Source of the DNA: Rotaria macrura
Taxonomy: Eukaryota; Rotifera; Eurotatoria; Philodinida; Philodinidae
Reading direction: 5' to 3'
Length of the DNA: 64,000 nucleotides
Assembly: GCA_900239685.1 (NCBI GenBank)
Contig: OENT01000021.1
Coordinates: 62,001-126,000, forward strand
Shown here: in pieces, positions 1-11,900 of the stretch
How positions within the stretch are numbered: the stretch's first letter is position 1
How the letters are laid out: every line of letters starts with the position of its first letter
Position numbers and translations under genes: made by a program
Notes under the pieces: model-generated
What the model was told of the DNA's origin: nothing
Seen by the model: only the letters and a program-made list of their open reading frames with translations
The model's database searches: none

Positions 1-878
1 TGGATTTCAAAAATAAGAATTCAGAAAATTAACCTACGTATCTTCTACCATATTCAAAAATTATTTCAATGATTGTACCAGTATAATTATCTAATTATGT
101 TCTAATCATATATCTTGAAGTGACTTCGATTCCTATCTGAATCTAGTTAAGTAGTTGAATTTTATTCTTACCATGGTTCAGATTTTCATGTATTTTAAAT
201 AAATATATGTTCGGATTGCGATCTGAACATTTGTACATGTAGATAACTCGACAGTGATAACCTTCAAAATATGAATGTATCTTAGATGTATTCCATGAGA
301 AAAATTTGATATTATGCGAGTTCGCATTACTCGAAGAGATATGATTTAACACTACGATCATTAGTCTACTCTGATCTCTTTTATGTATAAAATTTTAAAA
401 TGCAAATTCAAAGTTACATGTTGCTGGACAATTGTTTTTTAATCCTGCAGCAATTGATTTCGATACTCAGGTAAAATTTCAATGCAAATAGACATTGATT
501 ATATGTATCATGAGGGCATTGTTTCGTAAGGATGTTGCAAAAGGTAATTCATAGTGAAAACGTATTGTTGGGTGATGATAATTATTTTAAAATTTAATTC
601 TTGCGTTTCAAAGTCAGTTCTTTTTTCTGTCAGATATACTATATTATTCGAGAGGCAGTCATTTTAGAGTAAAATAAAACAAGAATAACTTCTTTTGTTC
701 TTTTTCCATGTTTGCCATCATTATGAGATAAACAATGATTTTTTTTTCTTGTAATTATGTATCATTCATCACTTCGTACAGCTGAGCTATATTTCTATTT
801 ATTTATCTTAGACATTTTCAGCCTCATCAATAACATGGATGTCACAAACTCTAATGTGAGATACTGAGTTGCTCAGTA
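1..878. other. Non-coding stretch, nothing recognised
   Basis: AT-rich sequence up to the transposon that starts at 879. The short open frames here have no recognisable domain, no plausible splice context and no codon pattern like the real genes in this window. I see nothing else to annotate. Confidence 0.5.
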
Positions 879-1793
879 AAGACTGATGAATCAGTCTTGG
901 CACAAATGTCGAGCTCTACTGCAAAATATTGGTAAATCCTGTGATCCTAGTTCAGTTTTTATTAGAAAGAGCATGAAAAATAGATAATAAAGGGAATTTC
1001 AACAAGTGGAATAAACACCTTTTCGATACATTTTCAAAAGCTCTCCTCGAACACCCTCAACCATGGTTGTCACCACTGTTTGATCTAATTGTTTTATCTT
1101 GAATTTGGTCCGATTTGCTTATTGATCCGAATTTTTGGCTTCCCATCCTCCCCCTATATACCATCTGTTCAATTAAAGCCCAAATCTTTTCGATGGGTCG
1201 ACATTGAGGTACATTAGGAGGATTCAATATAAGACAATTGGATTTTGCTCGCTTTTGTTGATCATCGCTAAATATAATTATTTCGGCGCTGATCTTCGTT
1301 TATAAACTTGAACTGATGTTCGTTTTTTCAAATTACGACTAATCGTCGATTGATTCACTCGAAATCGACGACCAATATGACGTCGACTCACTCCCACCTT
1401 ATTGTCGGCACGTCAAACCAATGTTTTGAACTATTGATCAGAAATTTTCTTTGGACGACCAGTTTTTGGTAAATAATTTGTTGAATTATGTTTACGATAT
1501 CTCGTAATAATATTATAAATTGTTCTAACCGGAACGTTTTCTTTTTTGAAATGATTTACAGTATGTTTTAAAACTTCTTTACTTTCATTTTTAAAGAAAG
1601 TTACAACCCTTTTAGCAAGCGTTTCTGAGTCGGCTTTTTTCAAAGCCATTTCTATCTGAAAATATAAAAAGCAACATATGGTTAGAGACAGTTTTGATTG
1701 CTCTTTCATATAAAAAAAGAATTAGAATCATAGCATGCATCGTTGTTGTGCGGCAGAGCTCGACATTTGTGCCAAGACTTTTGCATCAGTCAT
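879..1793 (-). mobile_element. Internally deleted Tc1/mariner-type DNA transposon
   Basis: The element is bounded by TA dinucleotides (877-878 and 1794-1795) and by inverted repeats of about 44 bases (879-922 and 1750-1793) that share the core CTTGGCACAAATGTCGAGCT. Decayed transposase pieces lie on the minus strand in order. A first helix-turn-helix (about 1709-1435) contains NVPVRTIYNIITRYRKH and is followed by a GRPKK hook. A second helix-turn-helix (about 1400-1255) contains GVSRRHIGRRFRVNQSTISR, with in-frame stops before it. A C-terminal DDE-type stretch (about 1230-1060) contains NPPNVPQCRPIEKIW. The catalytic core between the second helix-turn-helix and the NPPNVPQ block is missing, so this copy cannot make an active enzyme. 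Family assignment follows from the paired helix-turn-helix, the TA flanks and the PNVPQ.RPIE motif. Confidence 0.85.
1431..1709 (-). pseudogene. Transposase DNA-binding domain remnant
   Basis: About 90 open codons encode the N-terminal part of a Tc1/mariner transposase: a short helical region with KRVVTFFKNESKEVLKHTV, a helix-turn-helix with VPVRTIYNIITRYRK, and the basic linker LPKTGRPKKIS. A stop follows after the linker and the catalytic domain is mostly deleted. In intact elements this part binds the terminal inverted repeats, so the fragment could at most be a DNA-binding remnant. It lies inside the inverted repeats of the element at 879-1793. Confidence 0.75.
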
Positions 1794-2944
1794 TACGTGA
1801 CTATCTTGCAAGACATCTGTTTTAATTCATGTGCCGATGATTTTATCATAACAGAAATGAATCTATGTATACTTTTAGTGGTCGATATTCTTTGACGATA
1901 TCTATTGACAGGCATTTAACTACTATTATATGTATACAACTGATGGAAACATATGATTGTTAAACTATTTGTGTGATTTCTCCCCGACTGTTATGGGTTG
2001 ATAGCTTTCGGTACTCAGTATTCATCGATGAACTAACGAAGACATACTTCAGCTTCATGACCTTGCTAATGTCTGTCTCATCAATTCATTCATACACTAG
2101 CATTTATCATTATCAATAAAGAGAAAGCAAGAAAAAAGACTACATTCCTAATTGCATCCCTATGTTCTCTATTTTTATGGTCTATTATCAAAACTAATTT
2201 GATCAGCTCATTGATTTACTGTAAAATTATCATTTTTTTTTTGTTGTCTCACTCATCAACGATTTTTTTTCCTTTTCGCACCGAATATTTTTTCAAGTAA
2301 TATTCACGCGTAAGTAAATAGCATCACTAGGATGTCAAATTTTTCGATCGATCGATCTAAATTAATACATCTGTTAGTCTACTAATTGTCCACGATAAAA
2401 CAATAAAAAAATTTGTTAAGAACCAAATATTTATTGATGTCATTCAATTGAAGGACTCATTCAGCTTACTCGTAATTATTGAGTTAATGATCGATAACCA
2501 AGAAGAATTAGAAGACAAAAAAAAATAGAACGAATAGAAAATATCACAGTGGCATTCTCTTTTTTTTGTTTTGTATCTGTTAGATCATTATTATAATAAT
2601 AGACGAACAGTGAAAGATATAGATATTTATTTTCTTCATATCGAATAACAAATACGACGCTAGAAAAAATATTAAGCAATAGAAAATTCGATGTAAGTAC
2701 CGGTATACTATAGGTAAATAATATGCAACTGAATCAGCTTTTTTCTCTTAAATTACTAATTGATACTCTACGTTGAATCAATTTGACGTCAGATAAATCA
2801 ATAAGCTTGACTCGGATTTATTGACAGTAGCCTTTGTTATAACGAACATGCATTCTTTTGTTGTGACCTTCTCATATTTAGTCAGTTCTGTAGCATCATT
2901 GATAATAACATATTCTAAAATATAATCCATTTTTCCTTATGCAG
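1794..2944. other. Upstream region of the TRPA-like gene
   Basis: AT-rich and without a clear exon. The polypyrimidine-rich TTTTCCTTATGCAG at 2931-2944 looks like a splice acceptor, and an in-frame stop lies at 2916-2918. A 5' exon of the channel gene may therefore lie here or left of the window, but I could not identify it. Confidence 0.4.
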
Positions 2945-5900
2945 GCATTCAATTCCGACCACTGACACTAGTGATAGTCATCCATCTAAGAATCCTGATA
3001 AAACACCAGAAGAATCATCCCATTCATTGTCATCAATGCAATCATCAGGTGTAAATGATGATTCGAATGAGACTCATGACACGTCACTCAATATACCATC
3101 AGCTGCATCGTCGAAAACGTCACATTCGTTATTGGCTAAATTAACTGACGCGAAAAAATCTTTATTTGGTAAGACGAATGTACCTGATCCTGTTTTTACA
3201 TCAGCTACAAAAAGCAAAGCCTTTTTATCATATATAACCTCACAGCCAAATCCAACACTAGACACTATACGAGAATATGAACATAATGGCGCACAATTGA
3301 ATGCGATCAACGAGGAAGGAAACACTGCACTACATTTACTTGCCAAAGCTGAAATTCATTCAATCCAATGTAATACTATTGTTGAGTATTTGACAAAAAA
3401 AGGAGGTTGCGATTCAAATAAGCAAAATGATTATGGATGGACAGCAGGTATTTATATGTTTATCCTTGTTGTTTCGATAATATTTGAAAATTTAACAATT
3501 TTTTATTCCAACATTACTACGCTTGACTTTATCTATAATAACGTAGAAGTTGAAACATGAACTCAACTGAACGAACTTTGATTACGTTGGCATTAATTAT
3601 TACTAATTTATTAGTAAAAAGCATTAAAAATGTGAATAAGTACCATAATGTCAGAATGAGAATGAAAATAAAGTGCAAAGAATGTGAAAAAGAGAATCTC
3701 TATTCGTACATATAAGCATAAGAAACAATTTTGTTCCTGATAAGAAATCACTGTTACACTTATAGAAGTAAATAATATTTTGATTTAAAACATTGACGTT
3801 CTATGTACAGTACATTGATACCTTTTCCAGAATCCATAAATATACGCTATGAAGTCATCGAGTATACTGCAATTATAAAATTTCAATGTTAATATGTGTG
3901 ACTTCATATATATGATATCGATAAGAGATTTTATTGCATTTTAGTTTTTTTTAATGTCCTTCTCATAGAATTCTTATTAATAACGAAACTCAAATGATAA
4001 GTATGTTGAAATATGTTAAGTAGATATCATGTTTTAGTGACTACACTTGTTAAGTAATGGCATATTTGCGTAAAATTTCATTTTCCAAATGAACTAATAC
4101 ATAGAATAACACGAAGAGAGTAGTCTTATTGATAGCTACATTTATGATGATGTATGTACGACATGTGTCATACACAAAACTTAGAGAACATCGATTATAC
4201 TACAAATATCGTCTTGGCTTGATGCTTGATAATAAGCATTATTATTATATACTGTGGTATTTTACCATTAAGATCAGTTTTTTCCCACTCAATCATCGAT
4301 GTTGTACCAGATGCATTCAGATAGCGTGCAATTTTCAGAGAGTGTGAAAGATTCAGTGTCTCAGCAATGGTTCAAAGAAACATATATTGAGTGACAATGG
4401 TAAGTTAAGGTCTGTCAGCTTCCAGTAATGTAAATCAAGGTCATCGACTAGTAATCATGTTTTCTTTATTGAATAAGAGGAGACAAGAAGGTAGTTAGGA
4501 GAAACGTCACTGATTATTGGCTGTAATACGATTCTCATCGATGACAAACAATGTTAGAAGAATTCATTGTTCACGTAATGACTAACCACTTGTCGAAAAT
4601 TTTCATGAATGTTCTAAATTTTGAAACGTTGAATTATAATATGAAGAGAATTATCGTAATTCAAGTATTAACGATGACAAATATTGATTTGCCATAGGTG
4701 TCAGCTTATCAATTCAAAACTCGTGCTTGAATTAAATCATAACTATGAAGAATAGTCAATATGAATGTTCGTCAATTTATAAATATGTACTGTAGTAAAT
4801 GAATATCTCTCGTGTAAATATAATATGAATTTGTACAGAAAGATATTTTACAAGTTAACTAGTTACAATAAGAAAAATGAAGAAGCACTAAACCGGAAGT
4901 GAATGATGAAAAGAAGCAACGAATAGAGGAGTACAACAGAAGTAAACCATTGAAACTTTCTCGTTCACAATGCATAACACCAAATAAGATAATTTAATCT
5001 CTAGTCATCGATTAATCATGCTAAAAGAAAAACAAATACTTTAACAATGGCTCACTTAACCGACTTTACACTTGACTAATACAATCGAAGAACACATGCG
5101 AATGCTGCATTTCAGCTTAGTACTAGCCGACGTTGACAAGGTTTCTTTGTCTAAAAACAGCTTTTCATGATTCGATACATGATCGAACATTTTTAATATA
5201 CATGTCTAATCGGCATGATAGAAAGGAATTTCGTGGTGGTTTTCTGAACAATCAATAAATTAGGTGCCAGGCAATCAAGATTCATAGCAATTTCTAGTTC
5301 CTCTGTGAAATCATTTATGAAAGATAAGAACTTTCAGCCATCCTTCTGTTAGACAGTTTTGAACTTCAATTTTTACGTCTGTAACTTCAACAATTCGTCA
5401 ATAATGTTTGCTGAGAATAATATTCGATGTAACTGAATATTGTGTCACAATGATAAACAATATAGTCGATGACGAAAATGATGATATTGAATAGTATTTT
5501 ATAGTATATTTTATAGAAAAATTTTTGAAAGTAAATCAAATAATTAGAATCACTCAACTCAATTCAATTTTATATCACTATTGAATGAATAGGTTTTGAT
5601 TCATTAAACGTAAGCTTTATCAGAAATGAAGTGTTGATCAAACGCAAAGAAATTGAAAGAAACTTTTCAAAGATTGAATTATTATTTTCATTGAGTCAAA
5701 GTTCATGATCCTGTATTTCAATCTACTTTTGACGTTGTTTTATGTTTGTGTATATTTTCTTCTTGTTACTTGAATCGATTCAAGTTATTTTGAAAACATA
5801 TTTCGATACGTATTGAAGTCAATATCAATTACTTTTAGCTCATTATGCTCTTCAAACACGCAATACAGATTTAGCTTTATTGCTATTCAGAGCTATGACG

Positions 5901-8900
5901 GATATCAATGTCGCAACGTTCGAAACACATTTAGGTTAGTTACAAAGTCTTTTCGTCTTATCAATGGAATAGTTTTTGACATGTAATCTAGATTATCCAA
6001 GTCAAACACATCTTCTTCATATAGCTGCACGTGAAAATAATAGTCTTAGCGCCCGTCTATTGTTAAAAACTTACAAAGCTCGTGTTAATGTATTCGATGA
6101 AAATGGTTGTACACCTTTACACATATCCTGTTATCATGATAATATCGATACATTAAAAGCTCTATTAGAAAATGATGCTGATTTTCAAAAAGGTACACGT
6201 TTAAATCCATTCGAAACACCTGTGTCTATCTGTGTCAAATATCAATATGATTCATGTTTAAAAGCTATATTTGATCTAACATCGAGCTTTAATTGGAAAC
6301 GTTATTTTTCTCAATCGCCACGCTCTCCCTTATTATGTGATTTTCCAAGTATATATGCAATTGAATTACTAGTCCAACATTCACTCGATATAAATGCATG
6401 CGATGAACATGGAAACACATTCGTACATTATTTAGTGAATAAAAAAGATGTTGACTATGAAAAATATGTTGAGAAATTAATTGAAACATCAGCTGATTTT
6501 AGTCGACAGAATCAATTCGGCCGTACACCATTTCTTAATGCATTAGAACAAAATAATTTTCAATTACTTGCTGTTTTTCTTCAACATATTGAAGTTACAA
6601 ATATGGATATTGTCGATACATTAGCAAATACAACATTACACTATTGTAAATATTTGAATCAGAAGTTCATATTCGATAGTGTTTTATCATCAAATCCATT
6701 GTCATTGAATGCACAAAATCGTGATGGACAAACGCCTTTACATGATGCAGTTTTATGTGATAATTATCCATTTGCACAATATCTTCTTCAACATGATTGT
6801 GATGTTACTTTAACGAATAAAGATGGAAATACACCGTTACATTTAATTGCACGAGACGATAATACACGTATGTGTAAATTACTAATGAAATATAAACAAT
6901 TAGATTTAATTGCTATGAATAAAATGGGTAAAACACCTTTGCATTTGGCATGTGCAAATGAAAAAACTAATGTTGCCGGTATATTAATTAATAAAATGAC
7001 TATTGAACAAGTGAATTTATTAGATGTACAAGGACGTACACCGTTACATGAATGTGTTGAAAATATAAATGGTACATTAGCAATATATTTAATTCGACAT
7101 GGTGCTGATGAAAATGCAAAAGATGTACGAGGCAACACAGTTCTACACTTGACAACAGAAAAAGGTATCGTAGAAATATAAATCATATTAGTTCATCATG
7201 CATGATCTTCAAATCTGTGTACCATTTTCGATCTGACACTTTTAACCCGCAAAGTTAATCATACTGGAACGTGCAATATTTTACACGACCAGACATCTTA
7301 TTATGTTTGTTTTCGCTAGGAATAAATGCTTTCGTATTATCTGAGTGTTTCATCAGATAAATTCTATTATAGGCAAGATAAAGGTTAAGTTGGGCTGTGA
7401 TTTATTCGATGTATTTCGAGATAAGGATTGACTTGTGTTTCAAATCTGCTGATATTAATATTTCGTCGAATACTCGGGCGTATTCTTCTTAGTTAAGATA
7501 CATATTCTATTGGATAGAGTTTCAAATTATCACTTCTACAGGTAAAACGATGAACTCATAGGAAACAGCTGTCCAGGCAGAGAATTGAAAGTGTTTCCAC
7601 TTCGTTAGTCCTGTTTTTTTAACTGATTTTGACAGTCTGATTGTGTATTAAAACTTCATTCAATGACATTTTTCCAAACATTGACTTCATTGAGATATTA
7701 TTTCGTGGTTTTTCGAGTCTTAGAACTCTCAAAGTGTATTAAACTTGGTTCGAAAATCAACTATTAACATATGTAACTTCTGAAAAATCGAATGTTGACA
7801 ATGATGATCATAGGATTGGCAAGTCTTTCATCACGAATGTTTGAAACAAAGATGACACTATATTACTTAGTTTCAAAGCGACACTCGAATTCTTCTTTAC
7901 CTAAAGAATTAGTCTATTCGTGATCATTGTCTCAACAAGTTTTCAGAATATCTGAATTTCCCAAAACCTTCATATTAAATACTGAATATTTGAATAGAGG
8001 AAAAATTCAAGTAGAGAAAAATCTTTAGTATAAATGCTTTACAAGTAAATTGATTGATGCAATAATCTTCAAGCAGAAATATGTTTTTCATTCAATGTCA
8101 CTAGAACATACGGTATCATAGTTTAAACTTTGCACATAGTAGCTGTAGCTCTGTGACAAAGAAAAGAATCGAGGACAATTATCGTAAACTGAACTTGTCA
8201 TATATAAACTACATCTATCGTATGTATGCAATTTCGAACTAGGATATCATTGATCTCTGTAAAGAATATGTCTTGAGAAACATTGCTCGATTATGGATGA
8301 TTTATTCTATTAGAATTGATTTCTTTTTCTAGGTAATATTGAATTAATTCGAACATTAATCAAATCATCGAATGTTAATATTAGTCAATTAAATATTGAT
8401 GGTCAATCACCACTTAGTTTAGCAATCTTATATAATCATGATGATGTATGTAAACTGTTGCTTGATCAAGACAAAATTCAAATACAAGCTATCGATTTAA
8501 AAATGGCTATACAAATGAATAATTATGAAATATTACGATTGTTAATTGAAAAAGATTCGAATTGCTTACGCGTTCGTTCATCAAAACATGGTGATATGGT
8601 TATTCATACATATATGAGATTAAATTTAAATAATTCAATTTGTCTTGAAACTTTACTTTCATTCATTTCGGACAATGAATTATTAGGATATTTATTGGAA
8701 AGTAGTTTAACTTATGGTGACAATTTGCTTCATATAGCGGGTAAAAGAATTTTTTGTTTCCTTCTATCAATAGAAACAGATCAAACTAATCAGTACACCT
8801 TCTTGTGGTGTTTAAGTTTTTCAAGTCGAACTAATAATTATCTTGTAACTCAGTCATTTGAAACGATGAATCAATGTTTTTCAGAAAGGATCGATATGCA

Positions 8901-11900
8901 ATGAGTTGAAACTTGTTTATTTTTCCGAAATAAATCTTGTACGTTGGCATCGCGATTTTTCTCTTTGAAAGAAAAGTTTTTCAGCATTTCACGTTTCCAG
9001 CAAAACCTTATAGATACGAACACTTTTCAAAGAATGCACATCTTTCATGAAAAATTTTCGCTGATATTGAACATTGAGTTTTTATTTTCAGTAAATCGAA
9101 TTACCTGAATCAGGAAATTTTCTTAGAAAACATTAATTGTGAAAGGTCAATTATTTCAAAGTACAACAATGTTGAGAACACGCGTGTAACTTTATCTGTC
9201 TATGCAGTTCAATAACAATATACCCATGTATTCTTGTCCAGTGATGTTTGGACGATAGAATAAAATAGTGAGATTAACATCTCTTGCGAATAAATTTTAT
9301 CTTGAAACAAAATAATATTTTCGGGTCAAATAACAAATCTATTATTGACATGATGATTTATCAGTGACTTTTTAATTAAGAATGATGAAGTGTGTAGGAA
9401 TCGTATGTATCCAGATAGTCAAGTATCTATCTATCCAATTAACAACAACACTTTTAATTCAATTGTAATATCGAAAAACGACACTTCTATGACTCATGAT
9501 TTTTTTCGCTTTTGACATATGTATTGCCATCATCGTTTTCTTTCGATGAGTATGCTTTTCATACATTCTATTCCGTTCATTGTAATCAGTATCGATGTAC
9601 ATGAATTTGTCACATCGACATCATACAAAAAGAAGAAACAAAATTTAATTGATGTTTTTATTTTGTAGCTCGTGAAGATACACCCAATGCGTTAAATTCT
9701 TTTCTAAATATATCTCGAGTTAAATTTTGGTTTTGGGCAAATATGATGTTGACCAAAAATAATGAAAATAAAACTCCAATGGAATTAGCCAATGAATTTA
9801 AACACTATGCTATTATTAAACTAATTAATTCGAAATGGAAAGAATCTTATGAACATCTATCGCATTCATTACGTGACGGGCATTGTGGTGTGTCAACAAC
9901 TGGTGTTACACAAGCTAAGCGTGAATGTTTTAATTGTGAACAAACTGGATTCGTTCAAATCAAACACGGCGGTAGTTTACGACCATGTGAAAAATGCAAT
10001 GTTTGCTTGTATAAATCACTTGATAATACGATGCAAGTTTTCTTAGCATTACTATTCAGTGATGAATCAAGTACAATAGCACTTGATATAATGGATTCGT
10101 TAATTGTTGTTAATGAAGTACAAAAAGTTGTTCATCTCTATCTTGATCATATTGAACCATGGTATTGTTTTTAATTATATTATGTTTTAATGTTTTTTTT
10201 CTCTTTTGATGTATTTTCAGGGAAGAATTCGATAAGATTGATCTAAGTGATTCATCAAGTATTCTCAATGAATTAGTTATTGCTTCTGATACTCGAAAGG
10301 TATGTCATGCTTTAATTGTACGTCTTTGAGAAAACAAGGATCTTTAGCGAGTTTTTCTTATTATAACTAGAATTTTAGAAATTCAAATATTTCATTCTTA
10401 TTAATCACGCGAAAGGCAACTACAAACAATTCTACAGATCGTATCTCTATCTCATATTTGAACTATTTCTTAATTCTACTTTAAAACGATTGAGTAAACT
10501 ACTAGTCAATTAATATTCTCATCTTAAGTGCAAAATATAGTCATTGTCGTGATTGTTGAGTAATGAATGACTATGACATCGTCTTTCATATTTTTATTTT
10601 GCAACGATTTTTTTTCGCTTTGTAGAAGATGGTTAAAAATCGTAAAAAAGATCAATTGTTAGCAACTTCATTAACACCAAACATCTCTCGTCCATCGCCA
10701 ACGCCTATTATGTCTACGAAAGTGACGCCTTCATCTCAAAATCCAAATACAACAGGAACATCAGCATTGGTAGTACCAACATACACCCATCGACCATCAA
10801 TTACACAAAAGTTTCGACCTGATGGAACACAATATCGTTCAATAACACCGTTAGAAGCCATTTATTATCATGAACGTCTGGATTTAATAACTCATCCACT
10901 CATAAAAGGTTTAATCAAATGGAAATGGGATAATTTTGCAGCGAAACGTTTTTATATTGGAATGGCCTTAGAAGTTTTATTTCTTATATCATGGACATGT
11001 ACTTCATTAATAACACCGTTTCCTATACGTTATGTTTATCGATTTCCACAAGATATATGGCGTTGTGTATTATGGGGAACGAGCATTGGTTTTCTTATAT
11101 GGGAAATAGTACAAGAAATGTTCGATATAAGTCATTCACGAAAACGCTATGAAGATTATATTACTTGGGAATCAGAACGTACTCATGTTCAATTAGATTT
11201 AATGTCGAAAAGCAAAACTAAATTAAATTCAGGTGGACAAACATCACAATCCAACACGAAAAAAATTGATACGATAGCAAAAATTAATACTGACACCGGA
11301 GACATTGAACATGTTGTTGTTGTTGATGATGCAACAGCAAATATATCAATAAATCCGACTTTACCAAATATACGTATTCATCATTCACAACATTATCCAT
11401 TACCACCATCCATACCACAAATTATCAAGAGTAGCCCTACGGAGTCTCAATCAGTACAGCAAACACCTATTGATTCTATGATTAATATAGCTGATTCTTC
11501 GAATAATGTCGGAGGTACTGCAAAAAAGAAAATAGGACCTGATATATCATTTATTCCTTCAACGATGCTGGAACGACGACGATCGAGAATTGTTCGTTTT
11601 GCTCGACATTTTCGAGATCGTGCAAAAACTCGCATCAAATCTTATTATATGTATTATTCATTGAATAATCTATTCGACTGGATTGTCTACATACTTTGCA
11701 TACTTACTACAATAACACATTGCATTGATGTCAATGTTCACACCGTCTTACGTGCACGCATACATATGTATATTGCTTCAATTACAGTCATATGTATATG
11801 GTTCCGATTTATGGTCTTTTTTCGAACCATAACTATATCAGCGAAAACATTGCGATCAAAATTAGTTGAAATTAAATTAGGAGAATTAGTTATTATGGTA

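Noticed and set aside
6788..7186. 132-codon minus-strand open frame
   Set aside because: Antisense to the ankyrin exon 5992-7164; no independent features.
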